64,000 nucleotides of DNA. It comes from Eubacterium sp. (lineage in GTDB: Bacteria; Bacillota; Clostridia; Lachnospirales; Lachnospiraceae). A program made the translations under genes and the position numbers. This document shows positions 37,187 through 44,386 of this stretch, in pieces. The notes under the pieces are model-generated. The model did not search any database, was not told the DNA's origin, and saw only the letters and a list, made by a program, of their open reading frames with translations. The DNA is taken from assembly GCA_024681515.1 (NCBI GenBank), contig JAILAR010000006.1, positions 1 through 64,000 on the forward strand, written 5' to 3'. Positions within the stretch are counted from its first letter, which is position 1. Every line of letters starts with the position of its first letter.

Positions 37187-37256
37187 GCAGCACATTGCAC
37201 ACGTAGTGTGCGTGCTGCGAATCATCAGCTGGGGCAAAATACCTTTTGACCCCAGC
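37187..37256. repeat. Two strong intergenic hairpins upstream of cobQ
   Basis: GCAGCAC-ATT-GCACAC-GTA-GTGTGC-GTGCTGC (37187-37218) is a nearly perfect hairpin. GCTGGGG-C-AAAA-TACC-TTTT-GA-CCCCAGC (37228-37256) is a second. Neither has the B12-box consensus, so I do not call a cobalamin riboswitch. They look like intergenic repeat elements or mRNA structures. Confidence 0.6.
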
Positions 37257-37293
37257 ATCATAATATAGAGGGAGTGAAAGAGAGAATCCGATC

Positions 37294-38835
37294 ATGGCAC
37301 GAAAACTCATGCTTCAGGGCACAATGTCAAATGTGGGGAAAACCCTTCTTACCGCCGGTCTATGCCGGATCCTTCGGCAGGACGGGTATGTTGTCATGCC
37401 CTTCAAAGCACAGAATATGTCCCTCAATTCCTGCATCACCGCAGACGGGAGTGAGATCTCCCGCGCCCAGGTCCTTCAGGCGGAAGCGGCCGGAGCAGAA
37501 CCTACGGCAGATATGAATCCGCTGCTCCTGAAGCCCACCGGCCTTACCGGTTCTCAGGTGATCCTGCAGGGGCATGTGCTGGAGAATATGACTGCTGCGG
37601 ATTTCTATCGACGAAAAGCTGAGTTCCTTCCTTCGATACTGGAATCCTTCCGACGTTTGGAAAAACAGGCGGACATCCTTTTGATTGAAGGCGCGGGAAG
37701 TCCGGTGGAGTTGAATCTCAGGAAGGATGATTTGGTGAATATGGGCTTTGCCGAGCAGGTGGATGCACCGGTGCTGCTGATCGGAGATATCGATCCCGGT
37801 GGGGTATTTGCGCAGCTGCTGGGAACGCTGGAACTGCTTGCCGAAGAGGAACGTGCACGGGTGAAGGGGCTCATCGTAAATAAATTCCGTGGGGACCGCG
37901 CCTTATTCGAGGACGGTGTCCGAATCCTGGAGGAACGCTCCGGGCTTCCGGTGGTGGGGGTGGTTCCGTATATGGACCTGGCACTGTCGGATGAAGACAG
38001 TATGTCGGAGCGGCTGCGAGGGCGGAGTCGGCTGAGTGGATCGAATGCAAAGGAGCAGGAAACTTATGGATTTGAGACGCAGAGCGAAGGGAGCGCTGTT
38101 TTTGACATCGCGGTGATCCGATATCCCAGGATTTCCAACTTCACTGACTTCGATGTCTTTGATGCGTGGCCGGATATGTCCATACGCTATGTGACGCATC
38201 CCGCGGAACTGGGAAATCCTGATCTTCTGATCCTGCCGGGCTCCAAGAATACCATGGCAGATTTGACGTGGATGCGTGAAACCGGTATGGACCGGGCAGT
38301 CCTGGCCTATGCAAAGCATGGACCGGTTTTCGGGATCTGCGGTGGGTATCAGATGCTGGGAGAGACCATTGACGATCCCTGGAATGTGGAACAGGGTGGG
38401 ATTATCGAGGGCCTTAGATTGCTGGAAACGGATACCGTTTTGGAAACTGACAAAACCCAGGGAAGACGGGAGGGTGTCATCGATGATTCCCTGTATGGGG
38501 CCTTGAGATGCCTCAGAGGGTGCCGCGTCTCAGGATATGAGATCCACATGGGCCGGACAGTGCTTGTGATCTCTTCGGATGTGGCAAAGAGTCTTCAAGG
38601 CACGGTTCTTTATGAGGAACACAGTATCTATGGCACGTATCTGCATGGCTTCTTTGACGCACCGGAGGTGATCCCGGCGCTCAGGCGGTCGCTGGCAATC
38701 GGGCGGGGAATAACGCTTCCTGAGCCGGAAGCTGTGGATTTTGCGGCGTTTAAGGAGAGGGAGTATGACCGGCTGGCGGAGGTGCTTCGAAGCAGTCTGG
38801 ATATGAAGAAGATATACGAGATCCTGGATGTCTGA
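37294..38835 (+). CDS. cobQ: Cobyric acid synthase (CobQ/CbiP)
   Basis: The 513-residue protein combines an ATP-binding amidoligase domain (LMLQGTMSNVGKT, LLIEGAGSPVELNL) and a class I glutaminase-type domain (Cys in FGICGGYQMLGE, about 348; His in YGTYLHGFFD, about 450). It amidates four side chains of adenosylcobyrinic acid a,c-diamide. Two low-complexity hydrophilic stretches (about 246-268, SGSNAKEQETYG; about 382-402) look like loop insertions. It opens the cobalamin region. The ribosome site (GAGGGAGTG) is rather distant from the ATG. Confidence 0.94.
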   Translation: MARKLMLQGTMSNVGKTLLTAGLCRILRQDGYVVMPFKAQNMSLNSCITADGSEISRAQVLQAEAAGAEPTADMNPLLLKPTGLTGSQVILQGHVLENMTAADFYRRKAEFLPSILESFRRLEKQADILLIEGAGSPVELNLRKDDLVNMGFAEQVDAPVLLIGDIDPGGVFAQLLGTLELLAEEERARVKGLIVNKFRGDRALFEDGVRILEERSGLPVVGVVPYMDLALSDEDSMSERLRGRSRLSGSNAKEQETYGFETQSEGSAVFDIAVIRYPRISNFTDFDVFDAWPDMSIRYVTHPAELGNPDLLILPGSKNTMADLTWMRETGMDRAVLAYAKHGPVFGICGGYQMLGETIDDPWNVEQGGIIEGLRLLETDTVLETDKTQGRREGVIDDSLYGALRCLRGCRVSGYEIHMGRTVLVISSDVAKSLQGTVLYEEHSIYGTYLHGFFDAPEVIPALRRSLAIGRGITLPEPEAVDFAAFKEREYDRLAEVLRSSLDMKKIYEILDV

Positions 38836-38838
38836 TCT

Positions 38839-38867
38839 ACGGAGCGCCTTGGGCGCAGTATGGAATA
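38839..38867 (+). repeat. Small dispersed stem-loop element, copy C
   Basis: ACGGAGCGCCTTGGGCGCAGTATGGAATA: GGAGCGCC can pair with GGGCGC, followed by the conserved tail. It lies 1 nt before the GTG start of the next gene. Confidence 0.7.
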
Positions 38868-38868
38868 G

Positions 38869-39426
38869 GTGTCAAGTAGGGATAATGGGGGGATACGGGA
38901 TGACAACGATCCGGAGAAGAAGGCTCTGGTGGTGATCGACATGCAGAATGATTACCTGTGGGAACTGCGCAGGCCCAAGTTCAACTATGACACGGAGCAG
39001 CTGGTGAGTGCTGTGAATGAGGCCATCGCTTCCTATCGGGAGCAGGGATATGATATCATTTATGTGGCGCATATTCTTCCGGATCTTCCTACAAACAGGA
39101 AACTCATCGGCTTCTCCATTCAGGGAACCGCAGGTGCGGAGCTGTATGGGAAACTGGATATCGTATCCGGGCTTTATTTTGAGAAACATTTCTCCGACAC
39201 TTATACATCCAAAGACTTCCGGCAGCATATGGAGCAGCAGAAGTATTCCGAGGTGGTGCTCTGTGGTCTGGATGAATGCGGCTGCGTAGGCGCAACGGCC
39301 AAGGGAGCCGTAAAGACCGGAGCCAGAGTCTATATGCCGGAGAACTGTATCGGACGGCGCTTCCCGGAGAAGAAGGTGCAGAAAATGCGGAATGATCTGA
39401 AGGCGTTGGGGGTAGTTTATATTTGA
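38869..39426 (+). CDS. Isochorismatase-like cysteine hydrolase
   Basis: The 185-residue protein has the family triad: Asp in LVVIDMQNDYLW, Lys in FEKHFSDTY, and Cys in GLDECGCVGATAKGA. Relatives cleave nicotinamide, isochorismate or other amides. The GTG start at 38869 is the only in-frame choice that keeps the catalytic Asp; no good ribosome site precedes it other than GGAATAG of the repeat element. An ATG at 38900 is out of frame and stops early. The stop overlaps the start of cobU (TGATG), so the two are translationally linked. A role in cobalamin synthesis is not known. Confidence 0.8.
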   Translation: MSSRDNGGIRDDNDPEKKALVVIDMQNDYLWELRRPKFNYDTEQLVSAVNEAIASYREQGYDIIYVAHILPDLPTNRKLIGFSIQGTAGAELYGKLDIVSGLYFEKHFSDTYTSKDFRQHMEQQKYSEVVLCGLDECGCVGATAKGAVKTGARVYMPENCIGRRFPEKKVQKMRNDLKALGVVYI

Positions 39427-40082
39427 TGGACCGGATGGGATCAAGGGAATCAATGAGATCAATGGGATCTATGGAACCCATGCTGAAAACCTGGCGGGGG
39501 ATCCGTCTGATCCTGGGTGGCGCAGCCTCCGGAAAATCGGAATATGCGGAGAAGCTGGCGCTGGAAGGTCCGAATGCAAGGATTTATCTGGCAACCATGC
39601 AGCGAAGTGCCTCGGCGGAGGCGAGGATCCGGAAGCATGTGGAGCGAAGACGGGATATGGGATTTATCACTGTGGAGGATCCCGTACTGGATCTGTCACG
39701 CTGGGAAGGCTCTGCGGCGGGAGTGATCCTGCTGGAGGATCTGCCGAATCTTCTGGCAAACCGGATGTTTGCAGACGGAGGAACGACATCCTCTGCGGAT
39801 AGTGATACGAAAGACAGTGATACGATAGTTTCTGCGTCCATGCCGGATCCGGGGAGCGGAAACTCACAGGATATCGTTCTCAGACTCGAAGAGGATATAG
39901 CTCGGCTGGCCGGACATACGGAGCAGCTGATCATCGTGTCCGGGAATCTCTTTGAGGATTGTGAGGCATACGACGATGCCACAATGCAGTATTTGAAATG
40001 TTTGGGCGAGCTGCACCGCAGACTGGCGGTGCGGGCAGAGCGTGTAACGGAGGTAGTCTGTGGGATTCCGGTCGATCATTAA
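39426..40082 (+). CDS. cobU: Adenosylcobinamide kinase/guanylyltransferase-like protein
   Basis: The P-loop (LILGGAASGKSEYAE) and the following IRKHVERRRDMGFITVEDP match CobU, including the His that takes the GMP. The second half is unusual: the conserved NEVGxGIVP segment is replaced by IVSGNLFEDCEAYDD, and a Ser/Asp-rich insertion (about 118-140) precedes it. The first 20 residues (MDRMGSRESMRSMGSMEPM) come from a short repeated DNA sequence, so the real start may be ATG 39480. It should phosphorylate and guanylylate adenosylcobinamide, perhaps with help from the short CobU-like gene at 41378. It overlaps cobS. Confidence 0.85.
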   Translation: MDRMGSRESMRSMGSMEPMLKTWRGIRLILGGAASGKSEYAEKLALEGPNARIYLATMQRSASAEARIRKHVERRRDMGFITVEDPVLDLSRWEGSAAGVILLEDLPNLLANRMFADGGTTSSADSDTKDSDTIVSASMPDPGSGNSQDIVLRLEEDIARLAGHTEQLIIVSGNLFEDCEAYDDATMQYLKCLGELHRRLAVRAERVTEVVCGIPVDH

Positions 40083-40932
40083 ATCCATAGGAAATGCATT
40101 TTCCACCTATTCGCGGATCCCGATCCCACAGGGGAAGAATGCAAACTGGAACCCGGAGGATATGCGGTATACGCTGGGCTTTTTTCCGTGGGTGGGTATC
40201 CTGCTGGGAGCTCTGGAATATATTACGTTTCGTTTTCTGCCGGTTCCTGCGGTCGCAAAGGCGCTGGTGATGGCGGTGCTTCCGCTGATCATTACCGGTG
40301 GGATCCATGTGGATGGATTCATGGATACGGCGGATGCGTTTCATTCCTACGGGGATCGGGAGAAGAAACTGAAGATCCTGTCCGATCCGCACATCGGAGC
40401 CTTTGCGGTGATCCGCATGCTGATCCTGGCGGGACTGTATCTGGCTGGACTTGTGGTCATCACTCAGGGAACGGGAAGCAACGGTATATTGCAAATCTAT
40501 ATCGGTGCAGCGGCAGATGTGCAGCTGCAGCGGGAGATCGGTTTCGTCTTTGCAGGGACATTTATCCTCAGCAGAGTTGCATCGGGGATCCTGGTCCTTA
40601 CGCAGCCGTCAGCGAAGAAAGACGGAATGGTAGCGGATCTGAAATCCGGTGTGGATGGATCCAGCACCGGGGGAAAAGCACAGTACATGAAGGGGAATAT
40701 GATCCTCCTCGTGGGAATGGGGCTGTTGGTCGGGATCGCAGGTTTGATCATTTCGCCGCTCATGATGACCATGGCGCTTCTGGCCATGGTCTTTACCACC
40801 GGCTGGTTTTTGTTTGGGAGAATACGTCCTCTCGGAGGGATCACCGGAGATCTGGCGGGGTGGTACCTTTCCGTCAGTGAATGTGCCATGCTCCTCGCTA
40901 TCGCGGCAGAGTGCTGTGCTTACAGGATCTGA
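40060..40932 (+). CDS. cobS: Adenosylcobinamide-GDP ribazoletransferase
   Basis: A GTG start with GGAGG 6 nt upstream gives 290 residues and a 23-nt overlap with cobU. The family motif is clear: GGIHVDGFMDTADAFHSYGDREKKLKILSDPHIGAFA contains the two Asp-rich segments that bind Mg2+ and substrate. Several membrane helices follow. The enzyme joins adenosylcobinamide-GDP and alpha-ribazole, the last step of adenosylcobalamin assembly. A hydrophilic stretch (about 190-205, DGSSTGGKAQ) interrupts the membrane part. Confidence 0.93.
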   Translation: MGFRSIIKSIGNAFSTYSRIPIPQGKNANWNPEDMRYTLGFFPWVGILLGALEYITFRFLPVPAVAKALVMAVLPLIITGGIHVDGFMDTADAFHSYGDREKKLKILSDPHIGAFAVIRMLILAGLYLAGLVVITQGTGSNGILQIYIGAAADVQLQREIGFVFAGTFILSRVASGILVLTQPSAKKDGMVADLKSGVDGSSTGGKAQYMKGNMILLVGMGLLVGIAGLIISPLMMTMALLAMVFTTGWFLFGRIRPLGGITGDLAGWYLSVSECAMLLAIAAECCAYRI

Positions 40933-40962
40933 ACCGGAAAATGTCAGGTTATAGAATATGCG

Positions 40963-41340
40963 ATGGGAGCATTGCTGAGCACCGGCCTTTGTATTAAGGG
41001 GATTGGTCTCCGGAAGGATAAAACAACCAGGCTGTACCGCAGCGTTCATGATCGCCTGATGAATGAGGGCGTGATGTGCATCGGCTATATCGCGTCTATG
41101 AATCTGGTGAAGAAGGAGTCTCACCCGGTGGCGGAAGCATTCCTGATCGTGGCGGATCAACGGTATGTCAATCAGGACAAGAATTACTACAATTACACCG
41201 TGGTATACATGGATCCGGATCATAATGAGAAAACGACGGAGACCTACCTTGTTGCAAACCCGAAGGAGTCTTACGTGGGAAAAAGGTGTACGGTTTATGT
41301 GAGTGAAGGTAAGGCGATCGTGGATGCCATCGAAAGATAG
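40963..41340 (+). CDS. Uncharacterised 125-residue protein
   Basis: I do not recognise the family. The N-terminus (MGALLSTGLCIKGIGL) is mildly hydrophobic and could be a short membrane anchor or the tail of one. The rest is a compact beta-rich segment of the kind seen in small DUF3592-like proteins (YNYTVVYMDPDHNEKTTETY, GKRCTVYVSEGKA). No strong ribosome site is seen before the ATG. It lies 30 nt after cobS, so it may be cotranscribed with the cobalamin genes. Confidence 0.6.
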   Translation: MGALLSTGLCIKGIGLRKDKTTRLYRSVHDRLMNEGVMCIGYIASMNLVKKESHPVAEAFLIVADQRYVNQDKNYYNYTVVYMDPDHNEKTTETYLVANPKESYVGKRCTVYVSEGKAIVDAIER

Positions 41341-41377
41341 GATTGTATAGATGAGACTGTGAGAAAGGGATCATGGG

Positions 41378-41743
41378 ATGATATTTTTTGTCGGAGGAAA
41401 GGCACAGGGAAAGCAGGCGGCTGTGCGTGCAAAATACGGAGCGGAGTGCGACGTGTGGATGTATCCGGAAAAACTGCTCCGGGAAAGGCTTCGGAGCAAA
41501 AGGGCAGATCAGTTTCAGGAGATCCCGGCAATTGTGGAAGAGATCATGGATATGATCCGTGCGTCGGAGGAGCCGGACCGGCCGCTGGTGGTTGTGTCTG
41601 AGCTTGTGGGCTGCGGCGTGATCCCGACAGATCCGATGCAGGAAATGTACCGCGAGACAGTGGGGCGTCTGCAGGTGAAACTTGCCGAGCGGGCAACGGA
41701 AGTCTGGCGCGTTACCTGCGGTATAATGGAGCGTCTGAAATAA
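41378..41743 (+). CDS. Short CobU-like protein
   Basis: The 121 residues resemble a shrunken CobU. The N-terminal FVGGKAQGKQAAV keeps GxxxxGK but has Gln where Ser/Thr should bind Mg-ATP. The second half (VVVSELVGCGVIPTDPMQEM, then GRLQVKLAERATEVWRVTCG) keeps the CobU segment that the full-length copy at 39426 has lost. The middle of CobU, including the GMP-accepting His region, is missing. It may support the other CobU or be a regulatory or decaying copy. The last two options cannot be told apart from sequence. Confidence 0.75.
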   Translation: MIFFVGGKAQGKQAAVRAKYGAECDVWMYPEKLLRERLRSKRADQFQEIPAIVEEIMDMIRASEEPDRPLVVVSELVGCGVIPTDPMQEMYRETVGRLQVKLAERATEVWRVTCGIMERLK

Positions 41744-41760
41744 TCGAGGAGGTTTAAATT

Positions 41761-42117
41761 ATGAAGATTCGACCGAAAAAAGCGATGCTGATCGGACTGG
41801 CATCTTCTGTTCTTTTCAGTACAGCCGGCTGTGTGAGAAACGGTGAGACGGATACGGAGGAACCGAAGACAGCGACTACGGAGAATAATATTCCGGCAGG
41901 GGTTTACGGACCGCCGGAAGTATTTACGGAGACACCGACAGTGGAGGATAACGAGCTTCCGGATGTTTATGGCCCACCTGAGGCATTTACGGAGGCACCT
42001 GCCGTAGATGATAATGAAGTGCCGACGGTCTACGGTCCTCCGGAAGCATTTACGGAGGCAATGACAGTAGAAGATAATGAACTTCCGGATGTCTACGGTC
42101 CGCCGGAGGATTTTTAA
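41761..42117 (+). CDS. Repeat lipoprotein with VYGPPE motifs, candidate radical SAM substrate
   Basis: The 118-residue protein has a lipoprotein signal peptide with lipobox STAGC (Cys24). After a Thr/Glu-rich stretch it consists of three perfect 21-residue units and a truncated fourth, each opening VYGPPE-x-F, with VEDNELPD-type spacers. AGGAGG precedes the ATG. The radical SAM/SPASM gene starts 2 nt after its stop and uses GGAGG inside the last repeat as ribosome site. The short repeated aromatic-Gly-Pro-Pro motif, small size and coupling to a maturase suggest a multi-core substrate for peptide modification. The signal peptide suggests the product ends on the outer face of the membrane. I recognise no named family. 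Confidence 0.85.
   Translation: MKIRPKKAMLIGLASSVLFSTAGCVRNGETDTEEPKTATTENNIPAGVYGPPEVFTETPTVEDNELPDVYGPPEAFTEAPAVDDNEVPTVYGPPEAFTEAMTVEDNELPDVYGPPEDF
41902..42114 (+). repeat. 63-bp tandem repeats coding VYGPPE units
   Basis: Three full 63-bp units (41902-41964, 41965-42027, 42028-42090) are followed by a 24-bp partial unit coding VYGPPEDF. Third-position differences between units show they are not a recent identical expansion, while the protein motif is kept. Confidence 0.93.
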
Positions 42118-42119
42118 AA

Positions 42120-43217
42120 ATGACGAAGAGAGAGATCAAACTTGCCAATTTAAATACGCTGGCGGATCATCAGGAACAGCTCTGCAGGAAACCACAGCTG
42201 CGGCAGCTATTCTTTGAGCTGACATTACGCTGCAATGAAGCCTGTTTTCACTGTGGCAGCAGCTGCGCGTCCAATCGCCCCGACGGGCTTCCTCTGGCGA
42301 AACTGAAAGAGATCCTGGATGAAGTGAAGGAGAATTTCGGAACGGGCGTAAGGATCGCACTGACCGGAGGAGAACCGTTACTGTATCCGGATTTCTTTGC
42401 ATTCACGGAATACATTCATGAACAGGGCTTTCGCTGGGGGATGACCAGCAATGCCACGCTGATCACGAAGGAGGTTGCAAAGCATCTTCGGGATACGGGA
42501 ATGACCGGAATATCCGTCAGCATCGACGGACGCAGGGAAACCCATGACCGTTACCGGAACTATCCGGGCGGATATGATCTGGCGATGGAAGGACTGCAGA
42601 ACCTGATCGAAGTCAGCGGGCAGGACGAGCCCGCCGACAAGCCGGGGATCGACGCCATCATGGTGACCACCGTTGTAAATCACGAGAATATCCGTGAGAT
42701 CCCTGCACTCTTCGATATCTTCGATCACATGGATATCAACGAATGGCGGCTTACCGGAATCGAACCCATCGGTCGGGCGCTGAATTTCCCGGACATGCTT
42801 CTCACACCGGAGGATAACCGCTGGCTGATGGAATATATCAAAGAGAAGCGGAGACAGAAACTTCCGGTGGAATACTCCTGCTGCCATTTCCTGGGACTGG
42901 ATTATGAGGCGGAGGTCCGGGACTGGTATTTCCTTTGCAATGCCGGGATCTATGTTGCTTCGATCATGGAGAACGGGGATGTGGGCGCCTGTCTGGATGT
43001 CCCGCGGAACGATGTGTCTGTCCAGGGAAATGTTCTGAATGATTCTTTTACACGGATCTGGAATGAGGAGTTCGCGTTCTATCGCACACCCCTTTCCGAA
43101 CGAAATGAGAAGTGTAAAGAATGTCCGGAGAAACGCTTCTGCCGCGGAGGCTCCTATCACAGCTGGAACTTTGAGAAGGAAAAGCCGAGAGTCTGTTTCA
43201 AGGATGTATTGTTCTAG
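42120..43217 (+). CDS. Radical SAM/SPASM peptide maturase-like protein
   Basis: The 365-residue protein has the radical SAM cluster motif CNEACFHC (C-x3-C-x2-C) in FELTLRCNEACFHCGSSC, the GGEPLL SAM-binding motif, and SVSIDGRRETHDRYR. The C-terminal SPASM region supplies further Fe-S ligands: FLCNAG, GACLDVP, NVLNDSFTRIW, CKECPEKRFCRGG and a final Cys. SPASM enzymes commonly modify ribosomally made peptides or act in cofactor and sulfatase maturation. Its start is coupled to the repeat lipoprotein just upstream, the likely substrate. No protease or transporter gene is adjacent. An enzyme of heme/cobalamin metabolism is a less likely alternative, raised only by the neighbourhood. Confidence 0.9.
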   Translation: MTKREIKLANLNTLADHQEQLCRKPQLRQLFFELTLRCNEACFHCGSSCASNRPDGLPLAKLKEILDEVKENFGTGVRIALTGGEPLLYPDFFAFTEYIHEQGFRWGMTSNATLITKEVAKHLRDTGMTGISVSIDGRRETHDRYRNYPGGYDLAMEGLQNLIEVSGQDEPADKPGIDAIMVTTVVNHENIREIPALFDIFDHMDINEWRLTGIEPIGRALNFPDMLLTPEDNRWLMEYIKEKRRQKLPVEYSCCHFLGLDYEAEVRDWYFLCNAGIYVASIMENGDVGACLDVPRNDVSVQGNVLNDSFTRIWNEEFAFYRTPLSERNEKCKECPEKRFCRGGSYHSWNFEKEKPRVCFKDVLF

Positions 43218-43241
43218 GAGAGGCTTACATGGGGATCGATT

Positions 43242-44240
43242 ATGCTTCCTGAATGGTTAAAATATCATATCATCGCACTGGGGATCGGCGTCCTGCTGGA
43301 TCTTCTGGTCGGCGATCCGGAGTGGCTGCCGCATCCGATCCGCTGGATGGGGAGTCTGATCGCAGATCTGGAAGAAAAATGGAACAAGTCCGCTTTGTCC
43401 GCGGAGGAACGGCGGAGGCGGGGAAAACGGATGGTGAGTACGGTTCTGATCCTGACGGTGATGTACAGCGGTGCGGCAGTATTTCCGGCGTACTATATCC
43501 ATCCGTGGATCGGCGTGGCAGTGGAGGCCGTTCTGTCTGCGTATATGCTGGCGGCACGTTCCCTGGCAAAGGAAAGCAGCAATGTGGCAAAGGCACTGGA
43601 GACGGAGGGACTGGAAGCCGGACGGATGGCGGTGGCCCGGATCGTGGGACGTGAAACGGCCCGCCTGGACAAGCCGGGGGTGATCCGTGCAGCGGTGGAG
43701 ACGGTGGCGGAAAATGCCTCCGACGGTGTGATCGCTCCGTTTTTTTATCTGCTGATCGGCGGACCGGTCCTGGGATGTGCATATAAGGCTGTAAATACCA
43801 TGGATTCTATGGTAGGTTATAAGAGTGAGCGGTATATCGATTTCGGACGGGCAGCGGCAAGGCTGGACGATGTGCTGAACTACATTCCGGCAAGGCTGAC
43901 AGGCGGGCTGCTGACACTGGCGGCGGTATTTCTGCCGGGCTGCAGTGCAGGAGATTCCGTAAGGATCCGCCGAAGAGATGCAAAGAAGAGTACCAGTCTG
44001 AACTCCGGCGTTCCCGAAGCCACCGTGGCAGGCGCGCTGGGTGTGGAACTGCTGGGCGATGCATATTACCATGGAGAACTGGTGCATAAGCCGAAGATCG
44101 GAGATCTAAGGCGCGAGATCTGCACGGAAGATATCGGAAGGACCAACCGGATGATGTTTCTTGCGGAAGGATTGCTGATCATACTGGTGGGGTTGCTCAC
44201 AGTGATCGCGGTGATTGCCATAGGTGCGGTGGTGTCCTGA
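43242..44240 (+). CDS. cbiB: Adenosylcobinamide-phosphate synthase (CbiB)
   Basis: This 332-residue polytopic membrane protein contains LLDLLVGDPEWLPHPIRWMG, TVAENASDGVIAPFFYLLIGG and NTMDSMVGYKSERYIDFGRAAARLDD, all landmarks of CbiB. It joins aminopropanol phosphate to adenosylcobyric acid. The ATG at 43242 is used; an upstream ATG at 43230 with AGGAG is in another frame and opens only a seven-codon ORF. It follows the radical SAM gene by 24 nt. Confidence 0.94.
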   Translation: MLPEWLKYHIIALGIGVLLDLLVGDPEWLPHPIRWMGSLIADLEEKWNKSALSAEERRRRGKRMVSTVLILTVMYSGAAVFPAYYIHPWIGVAVEAVLSAYMLAARSLAKESSNVAKALETEGLEAGRMAVARIVGRETARLDKPGVIRAAVETVAENASDGVIAPFFYLLIGGPVLGCAYKAVNTMDSMVGYKSERYIDFGRAAARLDDVLNYIPARLTGGLLTLAAVFLPGCSAGDSVRIRRRDAKKSTSLNSGVPEATVAGALGVELLGDAYYHGELVHKPKIGDLRREICTEDIGRTNRMMFLAEGLLIILVGLLTVIAVIAIGAVVS

Positions 44241-44386
44241 ATGTGGGAGACATGAACATGCCCTGCGACAAAACCGGCATGAAATCGATATAACAAGCAT
44301 GAAAATGATAGAGTTTTATAAAATCATCCGTTATTATGAACGGGAAGAAGAGGGATAGAATTTTTCCGAAAGGGTAGGGAGAAAGC

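Noticed and set aside
37143-37293. Cobalamin riboswitch before cobQ
   Set aside because: No B12 box or typical junction sequence was found; only simple hairpins are visible.
38900-38935. ATG start for the isochorismatase-like gene
   Set aside because: It is out of frame and reaches TGA after eleven codons. An undetected one-base error is possible, but GTG 38869 keeps the frame open.
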